Shown: positions 8,498-15,925 of the stretch, piece by piece | Layout of the letters: every line of letters begins with the position of its first letter | How positions within the stretch are numbered: the stretch's first letter is position 1 | DNA from: Amycolatopsis rifamycinica | Lineage (GTDB): Bacteria; Actinomycetota; Actinomycetes; Mycobacteriales; Pseudonocardiaceae | NCBI RefSeq assembly: GCF_000695625.1 | Contig: NZ_JMQI01000047.1 | Location: forward strand, 124,001-188,000 | Direction of reading: 5' to 3' | DNA length: 64,000 nt | Program-made: the position numbers and the translations under genes | The notes under the pieces: model-generated | The model's database searches: none | The model's input: only the letters and a program-made list of their open reading frames with translations | What the model was told of the DNA's origin: nothing

Positions 8498-9367
8498 TTG
8501 CTTCGCCGGCCGTTCGTCGCTCCCGAGTTTGGCCATCCAGCCCTCGTTCTGGATCGAGATCACCCGCTCCGCGTCGGCCACGAAGTCGTCGTCGGTGGTG
8601 AGCCCGGTCGTCCGATTCACCAGGAGGCGCTCCAGTTCATCCGCCGTGCGGGTGAACTCGACCTGCTGATAGGCGTACCGCGCCGCACCGACGTGCGCCG
8701 TGATCGCGGTGGTGATCGTGGTCAGCACCCCGATCCAAGCGGACACGGCGATCCCGGGGAAGACCGCGACGACGGCGGCCAGCCCAGCCGCGGCGGCGGA
8801 GAGCCCGATTTCGCACTGCCGGGCGGTGCGCACCCGAACCGCCATGAGCCGTGCTTTCGGCCGGTAATAGTGGTCGAGCTGGCCGCGCACCCGCACTGCC
8901 GCATACGAGTCGACGTCGTCGACGGCCGGCAACGGTCGAGTCCGCGGAGCGAGGCCCGTGGTGTGGCGCACGAGGTCGCCCGCGCTCGCCGACAGCTCGG
9001 CGAGCGCGCGGAGGACCACTTCGTCCCGGTCGGCGCCGCCGAATCTTCCGACGCCGGCGAGGTAGCCGAAAACTTCCGACTTCAGGGCTTCGGAGACGGA
9101 ACGAGCCCGGGTCCAGTCCCGGACGTTGCCGGGAGCGGCTCCTCGAGCGGCGACCGCGGCAAGGGCGAGCGCCAAGGCCGCCACCGCGGCGCAGAACCGC
9201 CCGGCGGACTGGGCGACAGCCGCCGAAGCCGCACCGGCGACGGCGCCGGTCACCGTGAGCGAGAGCACGAGGACGCGGGCGCGTGAGATCCGCACTTTGA
9301 GCCGGTCCGAGGCCTGCGACCAGATGCTCTGGCGATTCCACAGCAAGGTGATCGCGTCGGTTGTCAT
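8495..9367 (-). CDS. SLATT-domain (DUF4231-like) four-helix membrane protein
   Basis: 290 residues with two pairs of membrane segments: about 30-75 (VLVLSLTVTGAVAGAASAAV, then an Ala/Leu-rich helix) and about 184-228 (LSAAAAGLAAVVAVF, then GVLTTITTAITAHVGA). Soluble helical parts match the SLATT pattern: LLWNRQSIWSQASDRLK at the start, SEALKSEVFGYLAG after the first pair, and AERVISIQNEGW at the end. SLATT proteins are predicted pore-forming effectors that accompany nucleotide-signal or STAND-based immune systems. The ATG at 9367 has GAGGA seven bases upstream; the longer frame to 9628 has no such support. It heads the minus-strand cassette; 242 bases separate it from divergent miaB, and that gap shows no other gene. 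Confidence 0.8.
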   Translation of the reverse strand: MTTDAITLLWNRQSIWSQASDRLKVRISRARVLVLSLTVTGAVAGAASAAVAQSAGRFCAAVAALALALAAVAARGAAPGNVRDWTRARSVSEALKSEVFGYLAGVGRFGGADRDEVVLRALAELSASAGDLVRHTTGLAPRTRPLPAVDDVDSYAAVRVRGQLDHYYRPKARLMAVRVRTARQCEIGLSAAAAGLAAVVAVFPGIAVSAWIGVLTTITTAITAHVGAARYAYQQVEFTRTADELERLLVNRTTGLTTDDDFVADAERVISIQNEGWMAKLGSDERPAKQ

Positions 9368-9609
9368 GGCGCCATCCTCGCGCGGGTCCGTTCCGGTGCG
9401 GAAGGGTTCGCCGAAATCGGTCCGGCATCGTGGCGAGATCCCCGGTGGCCGGCCGCCGTCCGGCGGCGACTCCGGCGCCGGCTTCCGGGCGGCGAAGCCC
9501 GTGGACGCCGTGCGGCAGGACATCGCCCGCGGCGTGAGGGCTGCTCCACGGAGGCCGCCGGGAGGGGACACCCCAGGCGCAGGTGAGGGCGGGTCTACCC
9601 TGGAAGCCG

Positions 9610-11103
9610 ATGACCGAGAACAAGGCACCCAGGGCGTACCAGATCCGCACCTTCGGCTGCCAGATGAACGTGCACGACTCCGAGCGCCTCGCCGGGCAGC
9701 TCGAGGACGCCGGCTACGTCCCGGCCACCGCCGGGGCCAAGCCGGACCTGATCGTGTTCAACACCTGCGCCGTCCGGGAGAACGCGGACAACAAGCTGTA
9801 CGGCACCCTCGGGCACCTGCGCCCCGACAAGGTCGCGAACCCGGACCTGCAGATCGCCGTCGGCGGGTGTCTCGCCCAGAAGGACCGTGGCGAGATCGTC
9901 AAGCGGGCGCCGTGGGTCGACGTGGTGTTCGGCACCCACAACATCGGGTCGCTGCCCACGCTGCTCGAGCGCGCCCGGCACAACGCCCAGGCCGAGGTCG
10001 AGATCCTCGAATCGCTCGAGACCTTCCCCTCGACGCTGCCCGCGCGCCGCGAATCGTCCTACGCGAGCTGGGTGTCCGTTTCGGTCGGCTGCAACAACAC
10101 CTGCACCTTCTGCATCGTCCCCGCCCTGCGCGGCAAGGAACGCGACCGGCGGCCCGGCGAAATCCTCGCCGAGGTCGAGGCGCTCGTCGCCGAGGGCGTG
10201 CTCGAGGTCACCCTGCTCGGCCAGAACGTCAACTCCTACGGCGTCGAGTTCAGCGACCGGCTGGCGTTCGGCAAGCTCCTGCGCGCGTGCGGCACCATCG
10301 ACGGCCTCGAGCGCGTCCGATTCACCTCGCCGCACCCGGCGGCGTTCACCTCCGACGTCATCGACGCCATGGCCGCGACCCCGAACGTCTGCCACCAGCT
10401 GCACATGCCGCTGCAGTCCGGGTCCGACCGGGTCCTGCGCGAAATGAAGCGGTCCTACCGTTCGGCGCGCTTCCTGAACATCCTCGACGAGGTCCGCGCG
10501 GCCATGCCGGACGCCGCGATCACCACCGACATCATCGTCGGCTTCCCCGGCGAGACCGAGGAGGACTTCCAGGCGACCCTGGACGTCGTCGCGCAGGCCC
10601 GCTTCTCCAGCGCGTTCACCTTCCAGTACTCGAAGCGCCCCGGCACGCCGGCCGCGACGATGGCGGGCCAGCTGCCGAAGGAGGTCGTGCAGGAGCGCTA
10701 CGACCGCCTGGTCGAGCTGCAGAACGCGATCTCCTGGGACGAGAACAAGAAGATCGTCGGCCGCCGCGTCGAGCTGCTCGTCGCCGCGGGCGAGGGCCGC
10801 AAGGACGCCGAGACGCACCGGATGAGCGGCCGCGCCCGCGACGGGCGCCTGGTGCACTTCACGCCGACCGGCGCCCACGTCGACCGCGCGGTCCGCCCCG
10901 GCGACGTCGTCGAGACGACCGTCACCTACGCCGCCCCGCACCACCTGGTGGCCGACGGCGACCTGCTGTCCCACCGGCGCACGCGCGCCGGCGACAACGC
11001 GGAGGCCGGGCTGCGGCCGAAGACGAGCGGCGTCACGCTGGGCCTGCCGGGCTTCGGTGCCCCGGCCGTCCAGCCCGAACCGGTGAGTGGGTGTGCGCTG
11101 TGA
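9610..11103 (+). CDS. miaB: tRNA (N6-isopentenyl adenosine(37)-C2)-methylthiotransferase MiaB
   Basis: 497 residues. N-terminal UPF0004 domain with the three cluster cysteines (TFGCQMN, FNTCAVRE, GGCLAQK), radical SAM domain with CNNTCTFC, and C-terminal TRAM domain. MiaB adds a methylthio group to isopentenyladenosine 37 of tRNAs reading UNN codons, using two [4Fe-4S] clusters. The start at ATG 9610 gives the canonical N-terminus; a GTG 27 bases upstream is in frame. A low-complexity tail after the TRAM domain extends the usual length by about 30 residues. The next gene starts on the overlapping GTGA, so they are co-transcribed. Its partner MiaA is encoded 3 kb downstream. Confidence 0.97.
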   Translation: MTENKAPRAYQIRTFGCQMNVHDSERLAGQLEDAGYVPATAGAKPDLIVFNTCAVRENADNKLYGTLGHLRPDKVANPDLQIAVGGCLAQKDRGEIVKRAPWVDVVFGTHNIGSLPTLLERARHNAQAEVEILESLETFPSTLPARRESSYASWVSVSVGCNNTCTFCIVPALRGKERDRRPGEILAEVEALVAEGVLEVTLLGQNVNSYGVEFSDRLAFGKLLRACGTIDGLERVRFTSPHPAAFTSDVIDAMAATPNVCHQLHMPLQSGSDRVLREMKRSYRSARFLNILDEVRAAMPDAAITTDIIVGFPGETEEDFQATLDVVAQARFSSAFTFQYSKRPGTPAATMAGQLPKEVVQERYDRLVELQNAISWDENKKIVGRRVELLVAAGEGRKDAETHRMSGRARDGRLVHFTPTGAHVDRAVRPGDVVETTVTYAAPHHLVADGDLLSHRRTRAGDNAEAGLRPKTSGVTLGLPGFGAPAVQPEPVSGCAL

Positions 11104-11573
11104 CGGAGTCCCGTGGCAACGGCGAGCTGGCCGAGCTGGCGGCCGAGATCGACGAGGCGGGCGCGCGGGCGTCCCGCACGGTGGAGCTGGGCCGCCGCGG
11201 ATTCACGATCGCGGTGTTCACGTTCGTGCTGCTGATCTGCCAGATCCTCCCGTGGGTCGGCGACAAGGCGGGCTGGCAGGTCCTGGCCGGCGAGGGCGGC
11301 GGCATCCCCCAGCTGTTCGCGGCGACGTCGACGGCTGTCGGCATCCTGGCTTCGGCACTGGCGTTGGTGACCCGGCGCTGGTGGCTGGCCTGGGTCTGCG
11401 CGGCGGGCGGCTGGTTCGCCTCGGTGGACGGGCTGCTGGCGATCTGGTCCCAGCAGTCGTCCCACGCCCCGGGCTCCGCGGGCGGCGGCCCGGGGTTCGG
11501 CATGGTGATCGCCTGGATCGCGATGATCTGCCTGGCGGTCCAGTGGATGCGAACGGCGTTCTCACGATCGTGA
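11100..11573 (+). CDS. Conserved membrane protein, Rv2732c-like
   Basis: 157 residues starting at the GTG that overlaps the miaB stop. About 35 hydrophilic residues (ELAELAAEIDEAGARA) precede three or four membrane helices: FTIAVFTFVLLICQILPWVG, a segment around FAATSTAVGILASALALV, WWLAWVCAAGGWFASV and MVIAWIAMICLAVQWM. An uncharacterised membrane protein sits in the same place after miaB in mycobacteria (Rv2732c), so this is the positional equivalent. Function unknown; the overlap with miaB suggests co-translation. Confidence 0.85.
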   Translation: MTESRGNGELAELAAEIDEAGARASRTVELGRRGFTIAVFTFVLLICQILPWVGDKAGWQVLAGEGGGIPQLFAATSTAVGILASALALVTRRWWLAWVCAAGGWFASVDGLLAIWSQQSSHAPGSAGGGPGFGMVIAWIAMICLAVQWMRTAFSRS

Positions 11574-11577
11574 GAAC
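11558..11577. terminator. Perfect 20-base palindrome between convergent genes
   Basis: GTTCTCACGATCGTGAGAAC is perfectly self-complementary and includes the stop codon of the Rv2732c-like gene; only 19 bases separate this stop from that of the convergent gene. It probably acts as a two-way terminator, although a loop-free palindrome could also bind a dimeric protein. Confidence 0.45.
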
Positions 11578-11592
11578 CGGCGGGGACCGAGG

Positions 11593-12039
11593 TCAGCCGA
11601 CGCGCAGGGTGAAGGTGCTCGCCGAGTAGGCGGCGGCGTAGAGCGTGCTCTCGGGGTGGAAGAGCCGCAGCGAGATCGTGGCGCTCACGCTGAAGCTGAG
11701 GTTGAAGGAGAACCCGCCGTTCGGCCGGCAGGTGGTGTCGGCGATGTTCACCCACGCCCCGGCTTGCAGCTGCTGCACGATGACGGTCTCGACGGTCGCC
11801 TCGGAACGGGCCGCGTCGAGCACCTTCAGGTTGCCCTTGAGGTCGACCTTCTCGTTGACCTTGACGTGGTCTTTGCCGAGCTTCCCGTCGAGCTTGACCT
11901 TCCCCTTGCCGGCTTCGGCGGAGGAGGAGAGCGAGGCGGCCCCGGCGGGGGAGACGAGCGCGGGAACGAGCCCGGCGAGGGCGAGGCTGAGCACCAGAGC
12001 GGAGAGGATCCTGGCGGCGCTGCGGGGTGTCCTGGTCAT
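11593..12039 (-). CDS. Small secreted protein, unknown function
   Basis: 148 residues with an N-terminal signal peptide: basic MTRTPRSAAR, hydrophobic ILSALVLSLALAGLVPALV, and a probable cleavage after SPAGA. The mature part is rich in Lys/Val strands (KVKLDGKLGKDHVKVNEKVD) and ends in Ser/Phe-rich strands, suggesting a small beta-sandwich. Two phrases (ATVETVIVQQLQ and GAWVNIADTTC) recall Ig-like domains of actinobacterial extracellular proteins. One cysteine remains in the mature form. The ATG lacks a good ribosome site, so the start is uncertain. No function is proposed. Confidence 0.65.
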   Translation of the reverse strand: MTRTPRSAARILSALVLSLALAGLVPALVSPAGAASLSSSAEAGKGKVKLDGKLGKDHVKVNEKVDLKGNLKVLDAARSEATVETVIVQQLQAGAWVNIADTTCRPNGGFSFNLSFSVSATISLRLFHPESTLYAAAYSASTFTLRVG

Positions 12040-12628
12040 GATCAAAGTGGAGCACCGGCAGGGGACGGAAGCGCGCGGTAACCCCCGGTCGTGGCGCCGA
12101 CCGAACCCCTTCGGGTGGCCGGCGAACCTTCCCCTTGCCGCGCGGCCGACACAGCCCGCCCTCCCTGGGGGCTGCCCCCGCTTCCAGCGTATCGGCGCCG
12201 ACCGACAGATCCGGGCGAAAATCCAGCAAAGCGGCAGGCTTGTCCCCATCACGGCGGTGCTGTGGAAAACCGCGAAGGCCCTCCCCACCAGCTGAAAGCC
12301 GACGAGGAGGGCCGTCGTGGGAGCAATTTTTCGCGGTTCGGGGCTATCTCAGCGGCTCAGGCCCCAGCAGGTCGCAGCAGCGTGGGCCCGCGAACCCTGC
12401 GCGACCGCGGGCCACGCGAGCCACGCTGGTCTGCGGGCCGTGCTGGTCCGCGAACCGTGCGAGCTGCGCCGGCTTGGGAGCCGCGCCGCCCGCGAGCCGC
12501 CTTGGCCCCGAGCCGAGCGGCCCGCAAACCGCCCGGGCCCCCTAACCTGCAGGCCGCTAATCCACGACCCGCCCAGCTCACGACCCGCCCGGCCCACGAC
12601 CCGCAACCGACCCAACCGACCCCAAACC
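12040..12628. other. 589-base gene-poor gap with structured and repetitive DNA
   Basis: No supported gene. It holds a nested inverted repeat (12268-12338), a degenerate GC-rich stretch around 12380-12540 in which GCGAACC/GCGAGCC words recur, and three direct copies of CACGACCCGC spaced exactly 16 bases apart (starting at 12564, 12580 and 12596). Open frames across it on both strands have Arg/Pro/Gly-rich compositions typical of non-coding high-GC DNA. Confidence 0.6.
12268..12338. ncRNA. Nested inverted repeat, candidate structured RNA or terminator
   Basis: Outer arms AACCGCGAA (12268-12276) and TTCGCGGTT (12330-12338) are perfectly complementary, and inside them GGCCCTCC (12277-12284) pairs with GGAGGGCC (12306-12313). 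On the left the stems stack without a gap; on the right 16 bases with a run of five Ts intervene. The arrangement could be a terminator, a small RNA or a leader element; strand is undetermined. Confidence 0.4.
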
Positions 12629-13942
12629 TCACCGATCAGCGATCGCCGCCTCCGCGGCCTGCAGCCACTCGCGCCACTGTGCCGCCTGCTCGTCGGCCTT
12701 CTTCGCCCGCCGCTCGTCCCCCGCCGCGCGGGCCTTCGCCGCCTGGGATTCGAACTGCTCCACCCGCTCGCGGAACTGGGCCGCTCGGGCCTGGGCCTCC
12801 GGGTCCGTCCGTCGCCACCGGGAGTCCTCGGCTGCCTTGACCGCGTCCTGGACCGCCTTCAGGCGGCCGTCCAGCTCGCGGATGCGCTCGCGCGGCACCT
12901 TGCCGATCTCGTCCCACTGCTCCTGGATGCGCCGCAGCGCGCTCTTCGCCGCCTCCAGGTTCGCCGCCGCGTCGATCTTCTCGGCCTCGACGAGCAGCTC
13001 CTCCTTGCGGGCCGCGTTCGCGCCGAACTCCGCGTCGCGCTCCGAGAACACCGCCGAGCGGCGGGCGAAGAACTTGTCCTGGGCCGCGCGGAACCGCTGC
13101 CACAGGGCCTCGTCGCTGTCCTTCGGCGCCCGGCCCGCCGCCTTCCACTCCGTCATCAGGTCCTTGTAGCGGCCCGTCGTCTCGCCCCAGTCCTCGGACT
13201 CGCTGATGGCCTCGGCCTCCGCGATCAGCTCTTCCTTGCGCTGCTTGGCCGACGCGCGCTGCTTGTCCAGCTCGGCGAAGTGGGAGCCGCGGCGGCGGTT
13301 GAACGCCTCGCGCGCCTTGGAGAACCGCTTCCACAGCTCGTCGTCGGTCTTGCGGTCGACGCCCTTGACCGTCTTCCACTCGTCGAGGATCGTGCGGAGC
13401 CGGTCGCCCGCCGCCTTCCACTGGGTGGACTCGGCCGCGATCTTCTCCGCCTCCTCGGCCAGTGCCTGCTTGCGGGCGACCGCCGCGGCCCTCGCCTCCT
13501 CGCGCTCCGCCTTCGCGGCGGCCAGCGCCTTCTCGGCGTGCGCGATGACGTACTCCAGGCGCGCGGCGAGCGCCGCCACGTCGCCGACCACGGCGGCCTC
13601 GGCCAGCCCGTCCCGGATCTGGGTGGCGCTCGACAGCGCGTGCTTCGGGTCGCCCGCCCCGGAGATCAGCCGGGTCTCCAGCAGCTCGACCTCGGTGCGC
13701 ACGTCGTCGAAGCGACGCGCGTAGTGCACCAGCCCCTCGTCGGGGCTGCCGGCCTGCCAGACGCCGACGGCGCGCTCGCCCTCGGCGGTGAGGACGTAGA
13801 CGGTGCCCTCGTCGTCGATCCGGCCCCAGGTCGACGGGGTGGGTTCGGCGGGCGGCACGGGCGGGGCGGCGTGCCCGGCGTGCAGCGCGTGCGGCACCGG
13901 GTGCGGGGCCGGGGTACCGGTGGAAGTGTTCTCCTGGGCCAT
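12629..13942 (-). CDS. DUF349-domain protein (Rv2731-like)
   Basis: 437 residues, almost entirely helical and charged. DUF349 repeats recur, each with a Trp followed by Lys/Arg (STQWKAAGDRLRTILDEWKTV, LMTEWKAAGRAPKDSDEALW, IQEQWDEIGKVP). The N-terminal 50 residues are Pro/Ala/His-rich and disordered, and the C-terminal 60 form an Ala/Glu/Arg coiled coil. An equivalent gene lies opposite miaB in mycobacteria. The ATG at 13942 follows TAAGGAG by six bases. Two hairpins sit in the leader. DUF349 proteins have been linked to stress responses and ribosome-associated functions, but no activity is assigned here. Confidence 0.85.
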   Translation of the reverse strand: MAQENTSTGTPAPHPVPHALHAGHAAPPVPPAEPTPSTWGRIDDEGTVYVLTAEGERAVGVWQAGSPDEGLVHYARRFDDVRTEVELLETRLISGAGDPKHALSSATQIRDGLAEAAVVGDVAALAARLEYVIAHAEKALAAAKAEREEARAAAVARKQALAEEAEKIAAESTQWKAAGDRLRTILDEWKTVKGVDRKTDDELWKRFSKAREAFNRRRGSHFAELDKQRASAKQRKEELIAEAEAISESEDWGETTGRYKDLMTEWKAAGRAPKDSDEALWQRFRAAQDKFFARRSAVFSERDAEFGANAARKEELLVEAEKIDAAANLEAAKSALRRIQEQWDEIGKVPRERIRELDGRLKAVQDAVKAAEDSRWRRTDPEAQARAAQFRERVEQFESQAAKARAAGDERRAKKADEQAAQWREWLQAAEAAIADR

Positions 13943-13965
13943 CGCAGGCTCCTTATCGCCTGTAC

Positions 13966-14001
13966 GCCCGCTGGTGCGGGCGCCCCGCCGCGAAGCGGGG
14001 C
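13966..14001. promoter_or_regulatory. Tandem hairpins in the leader of the DUF349 gene
   Basis: GCCCGC-TGGT-GCGGGC (13966-13981) is followed at once by GCCCCGC-CGCGAA-GCGGGGC (13982-14001). Both stems are perfect and lie 24-60 bases upstream of the DUF349 start codon, so they would fold in its 5' untranslated RNA and might attenuate expression. They could also end transcription coming from the other side. Confidence 0.4.
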
Positions 14002-14159
14002 CGGGTAATGCGGTCGTCACGGGCCGTGCTCGGATGCTACGGCCCCACGCGGCATTCAAGCAGCTCAGCGCGCACCGTGGTACTGGATGGGCCACCTGAA
14101 GCTCGTGATCCTACTTCCGGTGGACGCTCTCGATCGGTCCGCAGGTATCGTCAGCCGCC

Positions 14160-15071
<912 letters not shown>

Positions 15072-15081
15072 TCTTGCCCCC

Positions 15082-15909
15082 ATGGGCGGAATCGAGTTCC
15101 TCAAGGGGCACGGCACGCAGAACGACTTCGTGCTGCTCCCCGATCAGGCGGGCCGCCTCGAGCTGACCGAGGCCAGGGTCGCCGCGTTGTGCGACCGCCG
15201 CCGCGGCCTCGGGGCCGACGGCGTGCTGCGCGTCGTGCGCGCCGCCGCGCTCGGCGAGCCGTCCGCGGGGGAGTGGTTCATGGACTACCGCAACGCTGAC
15301 GGGTCGATCGCCGAGATGTGCGGCAACGGCGTGCGCGTGTTCGCCCGCTACCTCGTCGATTCCGGCTTGGCCGCCGGGGGCGAGTTCGTCGTCGGCACCC
15401 GCGCCGGCGACCGCCCGGTGGTCGTGCACCCGGACCGCTCGGTGACCGTCCACATGGGACCGGCGACGATCACCGGGACGTCGGTCACCGTGGTGGCGGG
15501 CCGCCCGTTCTCCGGCGTGGCGGTCGACGTCGGCAACCCGCACCTGGTGTCGGTGCTCGACGACGACGTGGCCGGGCTCGACCTGCGCGAGCAGCCCGAC
15601 TTCGACCACGACGTGTTCCCGAACGGCGTGAACTTCGAGTTCGTCAACCGCCTCGGCGAGGGCGCGCTGCGGATGCGCGTGCACGAACGCGGGGTGGGGG
15701 AGACGCGCGCGTGCGGCACCGGCACGGTCGCCGCGGTGGCGGCCGCCTTCCACCTGGCCGGCACCGACACCGGAAGCTCCACTGTGGACATCCCGGGGGG
15801 CCGGGTCGAGGTCACGGTGTCCCGTGGCGCGTCGACGCTGTCGGGCCCGGCGGAGATCGTGGCCCGGGGCGAGATCGACGAAGCCTGGTGGGCCGCCGCC
15901 GGGTCCTGA
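15082..15909 (+). CDS. dapF: Diaminopimelate epimerase
   Basis: 275 residues. The two active-site cysteines are in EMCGNGVR and RACGTGTV, and HGTQNDFVLL and GNPHLV are further family motifs. It interconverts LL- and meso-diaminopimelate, giving the peptidoglycan cross-linker and the lysine precursor. It is co-directional with miaA and convergent with valS. A palindrome TCCACTGTGGA at 15778-15788 lies in the reading frame where it encodes Ser-Thr-Val-Asp. Confidence 0.97.
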   Translation: MGGIEFLKGHGTQNDFVLLPDQAGRLELTEARVAALCDRRRGLGADGVLRVVRAAALGEPSAGEWFMDYRNADGSIAEMCGNGVRVFARYLVDSGLAAGGEFVVGTRAGDRPVVVHPDRSVTVHMGPATITGTSVTVVAGRPFSGVAVDVGNPHLVSVLDDDVAGLDLREQPDFDHDVFPNGVNFEFVNRLGEGALRMRVHERGVGETRACGTGTVAAVAAAFHLAGTDTGSSTVDIPGGRVEVTVSRGASTLSGPAEIVARGEIDEAWWAAAGS

Positions 15910-15925
15910 CGGCGGCCCACCGGCG

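Noticed and set aside
12091..12628. Protein-coding gene in the 12.0-12.6 kb gap
   Set aside because: All long frames there are Arg/Pro/Gly-rich, lack start signals and overlap repeats; they are by-products of high GC.
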